Shown: positions 47,319 through 59,800 of the stretch, one piece after another
Layout: each line of letters opens with the position of its first letter
Position numbering within the stretch: position 1 is the stretch's first letter
Origin: Termitomyces sp. T153
Taxonomy: Eukaryota > Basidiomycota > Agaricomycetes > Agaricales > Lyophyllaceae
DNA length: 64,000 bases
Reading direction: 5' to 3'
NCBI GenBank assembly: GCA_018296165.2
Contig: JACKQL020000136.1
Coordinates: forward strand, 47,425 to 111,424
Made by a program: the position numbers and the translations under genes
The notes under the pieces: generated by a model
What the model saw: only the letters and a program-made list of their open reading frames with translations
What the model was told of the DNA's origin: nothing
Databases searched by the model: none

Positions 47319-50300
47319 ATGACTGATCCTGATGATCGACGTGCAAACAGAGGTAATAGAGCTTCTTCTCATAATGTTGAACAGTTCAATGCTGCTATGC
47401 CACCTGTGCCACCTATGCCACCTGTGCATTTTGATTCTATGGCACAGAGTAGGAGCACTAATGTCCCTCCTATAAATAATGTGGCTTCTGGATCTTCTGA
47501 GAGACCTATGAGGCAGCCAGCCATTGCTGATGATCCCTTTTCTTTCAATGCTCCTGTGGGCCAGAATATATATATACCTCCTGTAACACATTTACCTGAG
47601 GGTTGGGATGCTCCATTACAAAACCCTATTCCTCAAAATGTGCCTGCTGTACCTGTTTTCAGAAGGAATCAGCCTAGACAAAGCAGACAAACACATGTGT
47701 CTCTTGCTCCTAATATTACTATTGCATCTACTTCTTCTGGACACAGAAGGATTCCTGGACCACTACATGATATCTCCAGTGGTCAAGCTGATCCTGCACT
47801 GAATAACTTGACAAGAGGAGACATTGCTTATAGAGAAATGATGTCTAATTATAATGCATCTCAACAGCAACAAGCACTGGAAGCTTTTCAGGAGCAAGAA
47901 AGACAAAGAAATGTTGCTCAAGAACAAAATAGACAGAGGCTTGCTGCTCAACAACAACAGGGATTAGCTGCAGTGGAGCAAGAAAGACTGAGGTTTGTTG
48001 CTGAGCAACAAATGAGACAGAGGCAAGAAAGATATAATCAGAGATTAGCAGAGGAACAAAGACTTGCTGCTCAGCAAAGACAGAGACAAGAGAGATATGA
48101 GCAGATATTAGCAGAGCAAGATCCTGAACATAGGCCTTTTAATCATCTTTTAGCTCAGAGAATTTTACAACTATGGGAGGGCCAACATATAGCTGATTTA
48201 GAAGAAGATTTCAATGGCTTTGCTCCTCAAGATGATCTTGAGCTGGAAAATATTCATGCAGCCTTTGATGAAATGATGCTGCACCCTCTTGAATATTTTG
48301 AAGAGCCTATGGACAATATGAATGTTTTTGGAGAACAAATAATGAATGGTTTAGGTCCTCAGAATGACATACCTGCTGAAGATGACTTGGAAAATGTTAA
48401 TCCTGCTGAACATAGACCAGAAGAACAATTGGAACCTCTACCTGATAATGATCCACTAGCAGAACAACTGGAACCTCCTATTATTCCTGTTATTCCACAA
48501 ATTGTACAACAGCCTGGCCCTATTCAGCCTATTCCAAGAGGAAGACAGCCTTATTTAAATGAACCCCCATCTCATTACCTTGGTCCTATGAGTTTGATAT
48601 GTCCACACTGTCATGCTCTACATTTTGATGCAGAAAAGCTCTCTAAATCTACTAGAAACAATCTCAAATTTGGCATGTGCTGCTTACAAGGCCAAGTGGA
48701 TTTGCCCAGACTTAAAGATGCTCCACCAGAGCTATTAAACTTACTCCATGGCCACCATCCCCTTTCTAATACTTTTAAAGCATCTATTCGTCAATATAAT
48801 GCAGCCTTTGCATTCACATCTCTGGGAGTTAAAATTGATCATGCTATCACCAATGCTCCTGGACCTTACAGCTTTAGAATCAATGGAGAACTCCATCATT
48901 TCACAGGTGCTTTGCTTCCTACTGAAGGCAATCATCCTGTATATGCACAACTCTATTTCTATGATCATAATGAGCAATTGGCTTTTCGTCAACAAAAGAA
49001 TCCAACATTAGATTTACAAATAATGGCCTCCTTACAAGATATGCTTGGTAGAGTCAATCCATTTATTGATTTATACAAGCAGGCTAGGCGCATTATGATA
49101 GAAGTTCCAGAAGGCCACCCACAAAGGCTTTCTGTTACACTCAGAGCTGATTTTGGGGATCGTCGGCGGCATAACAATCCTAATGATCAAGAAGGGGTTG
49201 CTGCTATTATTCCAGGAGATGGCTCTGAAGAACGATCAAATCATCGTGATATAGTCTTGCACTTGCATGGAGGTCAATTAAAGCAGATCAGTCACTTACA
49301 TCCACACTACACTCCCTTGCACTACACTATTATTTTTCCAACTGGAGAGCCTGGATATCACATCAATATTCCTGCTAGGCATGGACCACAAGGGCAACAA
49401 AGAACAAATAATGTTTCAGAAACTTCATACTATGCATATAGGCTTCAGCAAAGAACTCTAGAAACCAAGGCTGCATTACTCTGGAGTGGAAAGCTATTTC
49501 AGCAATATGTTGTTGATGCATGGGCCTCAGTTGAACAAAGCAGATTGAATTGGGTTCGACATAATCAGAAGAAGATTAGAGCTGAAGTTTATCAGGGAGT
49601 AGTGGATGCTGCTGCTGGAGATGAAGAAGTTACTCCACAAAGCCGTCGAGTCATTCTTCCTTCTTCTCATACTGGAAGTGAACAACAGATGCAGCAATTA
49701 TTACAGGACTCTATGGCTATTTGCAGGCATTTTTGTAAACCTGATCTCTTCTTGACTATGACTGCCAATCCAAAGTGGTCAGAAATTGAAGAAGCTCTCT
49801 TGAAGGAACCTACAGTCAATGGAAAAAAACAAACAGCTGCTGATCGACCTGATATTGTAGCCAGAGTATTTGAACTCAAAAGAAATGCTGTAGTGAAAGA
49901 GATCAAAGAAGGTCTTTTTGGCAGATGTGTGGCACATGTCCACACTATTGAATTCCAAAAAAGAGGACTTCCACACATGCATATCTTGATTTTTTTCCAT
50001 AATCATCACAGAATTAAGGATGCATCTGATGTGGATTCAATTGTCTCTGCCCAAATTCCAGATCCAGTGGCTCAGCCTCAATTGTATCAGGTATTAACTT
50101 GGTTTAAATATTTATTCTAGCTACTTAACTTGACTATTAGGTTGTTACTACTAATATGGTCCATGGTCCATGTGGACTTGCTCATTCTAATGCAAAGTGC
50201 ATGGTAGATGGCAAATGTTCAAAGCGATATCCCAAGGAATTTCAGGAAACTACTCTGTATGGTGATGATGGCTATCCACAATATGCCAGACCTGACAATG

Positions 50301-52837
50301 GCCGTTTTTTTGAAAAGAATGGCCATCGTTATGACAATCGTGATGTTGTTCCATATAATCCTTATCTCTCAGCCAAGTATCAATGCCATATCAATGTAGA
50401 GGTCTGTGCCTCAGTGGAAGCCATCAAGTACATTCACAAATACATTTACAAAGGCCATGATAGGACAACTATGGAAATTTCCAGAGAGCAGATGGAACAG
50501 AGGGATGAAATCAAGGAATACTTGGATGCTAGATACATCTCAGCAGCTGAATCTTGCTGGCACATCTTTGAATTCAACATGCATGGAGAATATCCTCCTG
50601 TGTATCGATTATCTGTGCATTTGGAAGGCCAACATGAAGTCTACTTTCAGGATAATGAACCTTTGGAAGTGGTAGCTGCTAGGCCTAACGCAAGCAAGAC
50701 CACACTCACTGCTTGGTTTGAAGCTAATGCCAAATTCCCTAATAACAATACTACTTATCAGAATTTTCCAACAAAGTTTGTCTATGATGCTTCTAAAAGG
50801 ACTTGGAAGGAGAGGCAAAGAGGAACAGCTATTGGAAGGATGTACTTTGCTTCACCCAAGCAGGGAGAAAGGTTCTATCTCAGAATGCTCCTCACAGTTG
50901 TGACCAATGCAACATCATGGGCTGATCTCAGGACAGTCAATGGTCATATCTATCCAACCTACAAGGAAGCATGCAAGGCTCTTGGTCTTTTGGAAGATGA
51001 TGCAGAATGGAGGCAATGCCTTGCTGAAGCTGCTCCAATCCAACCAGGATCAGCTCTCAGACAGCTCTTTTGCACTATCCTATTTCATTGTGTTCCTGTC
51101 ACTCCAGAAGCTTTATGGGATGAATTCAAGCACTTCATTTGTGATGATCTTCAACACAGATTAGAAAATATACGGCAGTATAGGGGCAGAGTCTTTATTG
51201 ATGATGATATCTATGACTATGGCCTTCATCTCATTGAGGACAACTTAAAGAATTTTGGCAAGACTCTTCAAGACTTTCCCAACATGCCAGAACCTCAACA
51301 AGTTTGGAATGTAGTTCCAGGTAAGGTGGCTATTGTATAGAGAGTTGACTCTAAGATTGATCAAATAATTTTAGGCAATAGACTTTTGCAAGAGGAAACT
51401 GATTATGATGTTGAGGAGTTGAAGAGAAGAGTGGATGAAAACAAGGCCAAGTTCAATGCTGAGCAGCTAGAAACCTTTGATGCAGTTATGGACTCTGTAG
51501 ACAACAATCTAGGCAAGATGATATTTATTCACAGTGCAGGTGGATGTGGCAAAACCTTTGTCTGCAATACCCTAGCTTCTGCTGTTCGGTCCAATGGAGA
51601 TGTGGCATTATGTGTAGCATCATCTGGGATTGCTGCCTTATTGCTGGAGGGTGGTAGGACTGCACATTCAAGGTTCAAAATCCCCATTCCTGCTCTGGAT
51701 ACATCTATTGCCAATATCAAAAGAGGAACTCAATTGTCTCAACTCCTACTCCAGACTAAAGTTGTCATCTGGGATGAAGTCCCAATGCAACACAAAAATG
51801 CCATTGACTCTGTAGATCGAGGATTCAGAGACATTCTGGAGAAGGATGTTCCTTTTGGTGGAGTGACTGTGGTGTTTGGAGGAGATTTTAGGCAAACTCT
51901 CCCAGTTATCCAACGAGGACTCAGACAGCAGATGATTGCTGCTTCACTCAAGAGAGGAAGACTTTGGGATCAGATTCAAGTCCACTACTTGGTTCAAAAT
52001 ATGAGATTGGATCAGACTCCTGATAACATTGCTCATGCAGCTTGGTTATTGGATGTTGGTGCTGGAAAAAACCTTGGGCCTGGAGAAACAGTACAACTTC
52101 CAGAAACCATGATCTGCATTGACAATTCTATTACTGGGTTAATCTCTTCCACTTATCCTCATATTAGTCATCATCAAAATGATCAGTATTATCTGGATCG
52201 AACTATTCTCTCTGGCAAGAACTCTGATATAGAGGATATCAATTCAGAAATTCTGCAGAAATGTCCAGGAGAAGAGAAGATCTTGCAGAGTGCAGACTCT
52301 GTCATGTCTGATAATGGACTGGCATTGTATCCAATGGAATATCTTAACTCTTTGAGAGCCAGTAGTTTGCCTTTGGCTAAATTAGCTCTGAAGATTGGTG
52401 TTCCTGTGATGCTCCTCAGAAATTTAGATACAACCAAAGGACTTTGCAATGGAACAAGAATGATTGTCACCCACATCAGCACCAGAGTTCTTAGATGCCG
52501 AATCATTAGTGGAGATGCCAAGTTTGCAGGATCAGTTGTTTTAATTCCAAGGATCAACATAGATGTTTCTGAAGAAGATTTGCCAATTCCATTGCGCAGG
52601 AGACAATTTCCAGTTCGATTGGCCTTTGCTATGACAATTAACAAGTCTCAAGGTCAATCAGTCAAGCATGTTGGATTGGACCTTCGATCATCAGTCTTTG
52701 CACATGGCCAACTTTATGTTGCACTTTCTCGGTGCACATCAGGAGATCGTATCAAAGTCATTTTAGATTCAGAAAATACATCAAGAATGACTGCTAATAT
52801 TGTCTATCAAGAAATCCTGAATGGTTTACAAATGTAA
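47319..52837 (+). CDS. Helitron Rep-helicase (HUH nuclease + PIF1-like helicase)
   Basis: Three exons (47319-50090, 50141-51320, 51375-52837), introns of 50 and 54 nt, give about 1804 aa with no internal stop. The N-terminal 250 residues are rich in Gln and Arg and likely coiled (QQQALEAFQEQERQRNVAQE and related). A Cys/His module follows (CPHCHALHFDAEKLS ... MCCLQGQ). The Rep domain has the HUH pair in HTIEFQKRGLPHMHI and the tyrosines in YIHKYIYKG. The helicase has Walker A (AGGCGKTF), Walker B (VIWDEVPM), GGDFRQTLPVI, and the C-terminal NKSQGQS and YVALSRC motifs. It nicks and unwinds DNA for rolling-circle transposition. The frame stays open upstream to about 47184, so a longer start or a leading exon is possible. 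Confidence 0.93.
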
Positions 52838-53227
52838 GTGTAACTTTTGATAGATTGAAACACCAAATTGCTAACCTCTGTGAATTTCAGCACCTAATGT
52901 ATATGAGTTGACAGTATAGTATAGATATTCTCAATGTTTTACAAATGTAAGTGTGACAGTTTATGAATTTACTTTGTTAGTACTAACTTTTATAATCTTT
53001 CACTTTTCAATATAGACCAGTGGACTTTGGTGATTTCTTGACAATATAATATAGATATATGATTAGTTTGTATATAATATCTCAGCATTGAATTGTAATA
53101 GAAAAGAAATACTGAGAAATTGAATGAAGTAAGGTTAAGTCTGGATGTCAGCATGAGTTGAGAGAATGCAAAGAGTTAGCCAATGAGGTCTGAGACTTAG
53201 TATTGAGTTAGAAATACAAAGACCTAA
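52838..53227. other. Helitron 3' non-coding tail
   Basis: AT-rich. A copy of the end of the helicase gene recurs: ttacaaatgtaagtgt is at 52826-52841 and again near 52937. No gene. Confidence 0.55.
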
Positions 53228-54206
53228 CCGCTCCCTAGATCCCTAGACACGGCCCCCAACCCCTCCCGATAACTCCCCGGAACCCCGCCCACACTTTTGA
53301 CGCCCACACTGGGCAACTCCGACGCTTCTCCGGCAAACCCCGACAGCAACTCCCTATCCATAGCCATCAACACCCCCTTGAAACCTTCCCCCACCGTTCC
53401 TGGACACGTCATACGTCCCCGACCCCCTACCCTAGTTCACCCGACCCATCCCGGAGTGCCACGACGCCCCGGAGCGGCCGCGCCCCCAACTGATCCCATC
53501 AGAATACCGCCGCGGCCCGAACTTGGGTTGTACCCGACACCCGTCGACTCAGCACAGCCCCGTCGACCCCCGCCATCACATCCGCCGCCCTTGGAGGCAC
53601 CCAGTAGTTGGTATATAAGTCATAGAATGACTCCTCGGACCCTAGTCTTGATATTACATTTTACCGGTTTCCTATGTTTCGTCTCTCGTCTCGTTTGTAT
53701 TTCTGTTCCTAGGTTTCGAATCTATCTTTTCTCAGTCTCGTCTCGTCTCCGTCTCGTCTCGACTGTACATATTTCCTTTGTTCCCCTGAAGTTCCCTTGC
53801 TCCCTACATCAGTACGAACTCCGCGCACGCGCCACGACCTGAACATTCCTAACGACAACCCCGGGCCTCACTACCCGCTCACCCCGGAACCCATCAAGCC
53901 CCGGTAACCCCCTATCCAACCGACCCCGCCCCCCCGACAGCCGAGAAGCCTCCGCCTACCCCGCAATCCCCTCGTGCGTCCGCTAACGAGCTCCGACACC
54001 CACCCCGGGTCAACGACCAGTACCTCCGGTCTTAGACCCCTCTGAATCACTCCGGACCTACTCGGGCTGCTATCCCTAGGGGCCCCTCGCAAGCCTTCCC
54101 CACCTCCGCTCCAACCCCGGGCGCCTGGTTATAAACGCAGGACATCGCGTCCGCCTAGTAAGGACTCGCCAGTGTACTGAGCCACCGTCGTCAGCGGAAC
54201 CTGACA
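53228..54206 (+). repeat. 5' LTR of the gypsy element, first 9 bp lost
   Basis: 53228-54181 aligns with 63050-64000 apart from point differences and small indels near the right end. The 3' LTR begins tgtcacgac at 63041; at the 5' copy these nine bases are replaced by agacctaa-type sequence. A tgaca at 54202-54206 would pair with the leading tgtca as short terminal inverted repeats, so I place the LTR end there, but the 3' copy is cut off before that point. No TGG-type tRNA primer site follows immediately, so another priming mode is possible. Confidence 0.8.
53612..53619 (+). promoter_or_regulatory. LTR TATA box
   Basis: tatataag in the 5' LTR, with an identical copy at 63434-63441 in the 3' LTR. 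CT-rich tracts (tctcgtctcgtctccgtctc) follow about 130 bp downstream. It is the likely core promoter for the genomic RNA. Confidence 0.6.
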
Positions 54207-54238
54207 TAATATCAAGACTCCCCCTTACCCCGTTCTCG

Positions 54239-56749
54239 ATGTCTGCGTTCAACCCCGCGTACAACCCAGTCGGTTACCCAACCGACGCCTACGGCCGGCC
54301 CATATTGGAAAATTCCTACGCCCCATTCTACCCGGGCCCCTTCACGGACCAATACGTGCCCCGTCACTGGACCCCTGACCCCAACCAGGTGTTCTACGCC
54401 CCCTCCATCAGCCAGGGAATACCTCCGGGCTGGCGCCGCCCTCCCGCATTCCACGCCGATGGCAACAACCCCCGTATCAACCCCGGAGGATACTCCGCAG
54501 CACCCCCCAACCCCGCCTACCTTCCCCCCGCCCATTATTATGCGTATCCAATCCCCGCTGCAGCCCCAGCCCCTCCGGAAGCTACGGATAACTATTCCCC
54601 ACCCCGCCCACCATTCGCCGTTCAAACCCCTCCTTCCCCCAGGCAGCAGAGGATCGAAGCCTACGCCCAGCAACGCGACGAAGTTCTCCGCTTCCTTCGC
54701 CTGTCCCCTGCGGAATTCGCAAGGCGTACCCGCACCTTCCTTACCAGCCTAGGCTACCCCGACACCTCCGCAACCCCGGAGGTCTGGGCGGACCGACTCC
54801 TCGACTTCCACGAACGCTACCTGCAAGGGAACCTCCCGGAGAATACGCAAGGCACCCTGGGCCTCGACGAGAACTTACGGAACGAGCTCCGCGCCTTGGT
54901 CGAAGAAATCCACACTAGCCCGAACCCCCGCCCCTTCGAAGATCCCCTGGACCCCGCCCGCTCCTTCCACGTGCAACGCGAGGAACCCGTCGGGACACGA
55001 AACGAAGCCCCATCTTCCGTTCCCCGCCAGCAGGAAGAACTCAACGCGGCCTCCAGCATCTTGAGGAATCTCAACCCCGCGGGGGGGCTGTTCGACCAAC
55101 CCGCCGCCCACACCCTGGCCCTCTCCGCCCGGCCCCGGGCCAGCTCGGTGCCCAGCGCCTTCCGAACCTGGGATCAACCCGCCATCCCCGAAATCCGCTC
55201 CCAACGACCGTCCCTACGCGTCGACGACGACAACCGGACCCTCTCCTATATCGACGAGCCGGGCAACCCCGTCGACGAACACCCCCCGCGCAACGGGCCC
55301 CAACGAGACCGACCCCCCCATTTCGACCTCCGCGCCCCTCGTAGCAACGCCCCTCCGCCCCGTCCCAACGCCCCAGTCCCCCCGCGACAGCCCCTGGGCC
55401 CCGGGGCGCCCCGACCCCCTCTGTCCGCCAACCCCTTTCGTCCCCCGCCCACCCCGATGCCTAACCCCCCCAACGACATCAACTATTTCGGACCCCCGAA
55501 TCCCGGAGGACCCTCTCCCCCTCGATGGGCCCCAGGACCCGCCCCGGGTAGTGTAGGTCAAAACCCCGGTGGGGGACCACCCAATGGCGGACCCCCAGGA
55601 GGATGGGGCCCGGCGATGGACAACTTCCCCCCCCAGCGCGGAAACGGAAACAACTACTACTACTACTACAACGCCGGACCCCCACCCCGAACTCAAAATT
55701 CGCAGGACGACACCCGCGACGCACTGGCCCGGGAAGGAAAGCTCGACATCCAGAAGCCCGAACCCTTCACCGGCCGCGACCCCCGGAAGTGGCGAATCTT
55801 CCTGACCCAATGCTTAACTATGTTTCAAGCTAAGCCCATCACTTTTCAGCTTGAGAGCTCACGAGTAGCCTTCGCCGCATCATACTTACAGGGCATCGCT
55901 TTCGACCACTACACCGCGCTACTCCGGTTCGACCCAAACAATCCCGTACTCTCCCATTGGCTCGCTTTCACTCAAGAGTTCTCGAGTAAGTTTGGCGTCT
56001 TTGACACCGTAGCAGAGGCGGAGGAAAATCTCTTCAACCTCCGAATGCGCGACAACGAACGCTTCACGACCTTCATCGTACGGTTCGAACGAGAGGCCTA
56101 CGAGACCGGCTGGAATTACAACGCCCTCCGGTTCGCCCTCCGTCGTGCCCTGCCCCAACGGATCAAGGACGTCCTTCGCCTCGCGCCCAAACAAACCACC
56201 TACGACGGGTACAAGGCGCTCGTTACCCAGGTCGACCAACGTTATTGGGAAGATCGCAGCGAAAACACGGCGCCCCGGACCTCGTGGAATACTTCCGGTA
56301 ACACCAACTGGCAGACCGGAGCAACCAATGGCATCCGACCCTCCATCCCCGCTAGCCCTGCTAACCCCGCACCCCGCTTCCCCCCGGGCCGAGGAGTCCC
56401 CAACACAAATCGGCCCCCGGGACAGCGACCACCCGCCCAGCTCAACGCCGCCGACCTCCACGACACCCCAGTACCTCCGGATACCAATCCCGACGACCGC
56501 GACGACAGCCTGGACCCCGCCAACGATCAGGAAGCCCTATGCGCAAACAGGATCCAGGACAGTCAGTGGATTGACGTGCCGGAAGAAACGCAGGAGAAAC
56601 GACGGAAGGAGGGCGCGTGCATCCTATGTGGTGAGCAGGGACATTTTATTCGCAATTGCCCTAAACGACAGGTGATGGGACGCGCCGTGTGGACGATCGA
56701 CGGAGAAGACTGTAACTACCAGTTCACGGAAAACGAGTCGGCGGTTTAG
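54239..56749 (+). CDS. gag: Gypsy Gag polyprotein
   Basis: 836 aa from the ATG at 54239, shortly after the LTR. The first 460 residues are Pro-rich and low in complexity. A retrotransposon Gag (capsid) domain follows ([16 protein letters not shown] start; then [45 protein letters not shown]). A CCHC zinc knuckle [14 protein letters not shown] ends the protein. Gag forms the virus-like particle and packages RNA. The stop at 56747-56749 is 74 nt before the pol ATG and pol is in the -1 frame relative to gag. A tyrosine run (NYYYYYN) from a tac repeat is a minor oddity. Confidence 0.93.
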   Translation: MSAFNPAYNPVGYPTDAYGRPILENSYAPFYPGPFTDQYVPRHWTPDPNQVFYAPSISQGIPPGWRRPPAFHADGNNPRINPGGYSAAPPNPAYLPPAHYYAYPIPAAAPAPPEATDNYSPPRPPFAVQTPPSPRQQRIEAYAQQRDEVLRFLRLSPAEFARRTRTFLTSLGYPDTSATPEVWADRLLDFHERYLQGNLPENTQGTLGLDENLRNELRALVEEIHTSPNPRPFEDPLDPARSFHVQREEPVGTRNEAPSSVPRQQEELNAASSILRNLNPAGGLFDQPAAHTLALSARPRASSVPSAFRTWDQPAIPEIRSQRPSLRVDDDNRTLSYIDEPGNPVDEHPPRNGPQRDRPPHFDLRAPRSNAPPPRPNAPVPPRQPLGPGAPRPPLSANPFRPPPTPMPNPPNDINYFGPPNPGGPSPPRWAPGPAPGSVGQNPGGGPPNGGPPGGWGPAMDNFPPQRGNGNNYYYYYNAGPPPRTQNSQDDTRDALAREGKLDIQKPEPFTGRDPRKWRIFLTQCLTMFQAKPITFQLESSRVAFAASYLQGIAFDHYTALLRFDPNNPVLSHWLAFTQEFSSKFGVFDTVAEAEENLFNLRMRDNERFTTFIVRFEREAYETGWNYNALRFALRRALPQRIKDVLRLAPKQTTYDGYKALVTQVDQRYWEDRSENTAPRTSWNTSGNTNWQTGATNGIRPSIPASPANPAPRFPPGRGVPNTNRPPGQRPPAQLNAADLHDTPVPPDTNPDDRDDSLDPANDQEALCANRIQDSQWIDVPEETQEKRRKEGACILCGEQGHFIRNCPKRQVMGRAVWTIDGEDCNYQFTENESAV

Positions 56750-56823
56750 GTCTGGAAGACGCACTAGACCGCGGACCACATCCCGACGTCTTCTCCGCCC
56801 CAGCCACACTTCTCCGCGCAACG

Positions 56824-59800
56824 ATGCTCGCCCCGGACAACCCCCCAGCACACCTCCCCTCCCACTCCTCCACAAACCTCCTCCTCCGCACCACTCTCCC
56901 TTTCACCGACAAGCCCGTCCCCACACTAGTCGACAGCGGTGCCACCGATAACTTTGTTGACGAATCCCTGGCAGCGCTTGCCCCACAACCCCTCCGCCGT
57001 CTCCCCGCCCCGATCCCCCTCAAACTCTTTGACGGAGACTCTACTCCAGCGGGAGATATCACTCATTGCCTAGAAACGACCCTGACCTTCGCCGACGGAC
57101 AACGGCAAGAACTCCGGCTACTCGTCACAAAATTACACCCCTCCGCCCCCGTCGTCTTAGGGTTCTCATGGCTCCGCTCCACCAACCCCCGCGTCGATTG
57201 GCCCAGTCTCACCCTACGCCTCGACCGGGACAACCCCGCCGATTCTGGGCTGGTACCCTTCCATGTCCCACCCCCCTCCGAGAGCTCCGAGGCCACGATC
57301 AACCAACCCCGGACCCCGCCGCAACTTCGCTCTAGATCTGCGCGATCATTCGTCATCTATGTCCGACTTGGCGGCTCGCTCAAGGAGCTTCCCGCCCTCA
57401 TAGACAGCGGCGCCTCCGGTGTCTTCGTCAGCAATCAACTCGACCTCCGACGCAACGACCTCGACAAACCCCTCGAGCTCCAACTCTTCGATGGGAGCCC
57501 CGCCACGACAAGAATCACGCAGTACCACGACGACACCCTCACCCTCGACAACGACCTGCAGTTCCAGGCCCGACTCCTCGTTACCCAGCTACCCCCGTCG
57601 ACCCCGATCGTGCTCGGACTCCCGTGGCTGCGAGACGTCAACCCCGACATCAACTGGAAGAACCTTACCATGCAATTCCCCGGCCCCGAAGCAAGGTTAG
57701 CAGCCGCCATCCACCTCCGCTTCCAGCCTATCCCGGACCCCGACGCCACCCCGGATCCGACTGCTACATCCACAGGACCCGACCCCGTCGACTCCGGAAA
57801 CCTCGACATTAAAATCATCGGCGCCGTCCCCTTCGCGCGCCTCCTACGGGAAGGCACCCCCGCCTTCCAGTTGCAAGTCACGCCGGCCCTACCGGAGAAA
57901 TACCTCCGCGCAGGGACTATCACGCCAGAAAGGAAGACGGAGGAACAGATCCTATCCGAAGTAGTTCCCCCGGAGTATCATGAATTCGCTGACGTGTTCT
58001 CCGAAGGAAGTGCCAAGGAACTCCCTCCGCACCGCTCCTACGACCACCAGATCGACCTCGAAGAAGGCACCTCACCCCCGTTTGGCAAGATCTACAACAT
58101 GTCCGAAATCGAGCTCCGGGCCCTGAAGGAGTACCTCGACGACATGCTCGGCAAAGGTTTCATACGTCCCTCGATCTCCGCGGCTGGCGCCCCGGTTCTG
58201 TTCGCCAAGAAAAAAGACGGATCCCTCCGACTCTGTGTGGATTATCGGGGACTCAACAAAGTCACCAAGAAGAATCGGTACCCCCTCCCCTTAATCGGAG
58301 ACCTTGTTGATCGCCTTCGCAGCGCCAAGATTTACACGAAAATCGACCTTCGTTCCGGCTACAACAATGTCCGGATCGCCCCAGGGCATGAATGGAAGAC
58401 CGCCTTTCGCACCTGCTACGGCCTCTTTGAGTATCTTGTAATGCCCTTCGGAATGACTAACTCCCCCGCCACCTTCCAGTACTTCATGAACAACATCTTC
58501 CACGACATGAACGACGTCTTTGTCATCGTGTATTTGGACGATATCCTGATCTATTCGAACTCGCCCGCGGAGCATTCGGAGCACGTCCGCCGTGTCCTGG
58601 AACGGCTCCGAGAGTATCACCTTCATGCTAAACCCGAAAAGTGCTCATTCCACACAGCGGAAGTCGAATATCTCGGGGTCATCGTCACCCCCGACGGTGT
58701 GCGCATGGATCCCGCCAAGGTCGACGCAATACTCAACTGGCCCTCCCCGCGGAACGTCAAGGAGGTACAGTCATTCTTGGGGTTTGCTAACTTCTATCGC
58801 CGCTTCATCGACAACTACTCCGGAATTACCAAGCCCCTCAACCGGCTCACAAGAAAGGACACCCCTTGGGATTGGGACAGCAAGTGCCAGAGCGTATTCC
58901 TCCTCCTGAAGAAGGCCTTCACCTCCGCTCCGGTCCTCCGCCATTTCGACCCCTCCCTACCGATCGTGCTCGAATGTGACGCCTCCGACTACGCTATCGC
59001 CGGGATACTCTCCCAGTCGAACTCGGAGGGCAAGGATCTCCGCCCCGTCGCATTCTACACCCGATCAATGATCCCCGCGGAACTCAACTACGACATTTAC
59101 GACAAGGAACTCCTCGCAATCGTCGAAGCCTTCCGTCAGTGGCGGGCCTACCTCGAGGGGTCCCCGCACCGCATCCAAGTCTACTCCGACCACAACAACC
59201 TGCAATATTTCACGACCACGAAACAGCTCAGCCGCCGCCAGGCTCGATGGTCCGAAACCCTTTCGGAGTACGATTTTACCATTCACTACCGCCCCGGGCG
59301 ACTCGGCGCAAAGCCCGACGCCCTCACTCGAAGACCCGACGTGTATCCGAAGAAATCGTTCGAAACCGAACGAAATGCATTCAACCATCGAGTGGTAATC
59401 CCACCTGAACATCTACATGCCGTGCTGATTTTAAACGAAGAAGGAATCCTCCAGCAAATCAGGAATTCACCCCCGGACCCCTTCTTCAACCAGCACGATC
59501 CCCGCAACAACCCCGACGAGTCGAGCGTAGACAACCCCTTTTCGCTATCCCCGGACCACCGCCTGCTGCTCCGAAGTGGACGAATCTACGCCCCGGACCA
59601 CAAGTCCATTCGCCTCGACATACTCCGGCAGCACCACGATCACAAGCTCCGGGGGCACCCAGGAATTCGTAAGACCCTTCAACTCATCTCCCGGACTTAT
59701 TTTTGGCCAGGAATGAAGAAGGACGTCACGCGATACGTGAGGGCCTGCGAGCCCTGCCTACGGGCCAAAGTCCCCCGCCATCGCCCCCACAGACTACTGA

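Larger units (their letters stand above)
46320..53227 (+). mobile_element. Helitron (rolling-circle transposon), ends approximate
   Basis: AT-rich, CpG-poor block centred on an intact Rep-helicase gene. The left limit is set only by composition. On the right the block runs to ...gacctaa at 53227, directly against the gypsy LTR. A CTAA occurs there (53224-53227), which fits the Helitron 3' CTRR rule, but the expected hairpin just upstream is not clear. Helitrons make no target duplication, so the ends cannot be fixed without another copy. Confidence 0.6.

Noticed and set aside
53297..53842. 181-codon open frame in the 5' LTR, repeated at 63200-63664
   Set aside because: It is in GC-rich LTR sequence, shows no domain, overlaps the TATA box, and its counterpart in the other LTR is shorter at the start. 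It is best explained by composition.
55214..55810. Long antisense frames under gag
   Set aside because: Gly/Val/Arg-rich shadows of the Pro-rich gag coding sequence, with no independent support, unlike the spliced antisense gene at 61131-62826.
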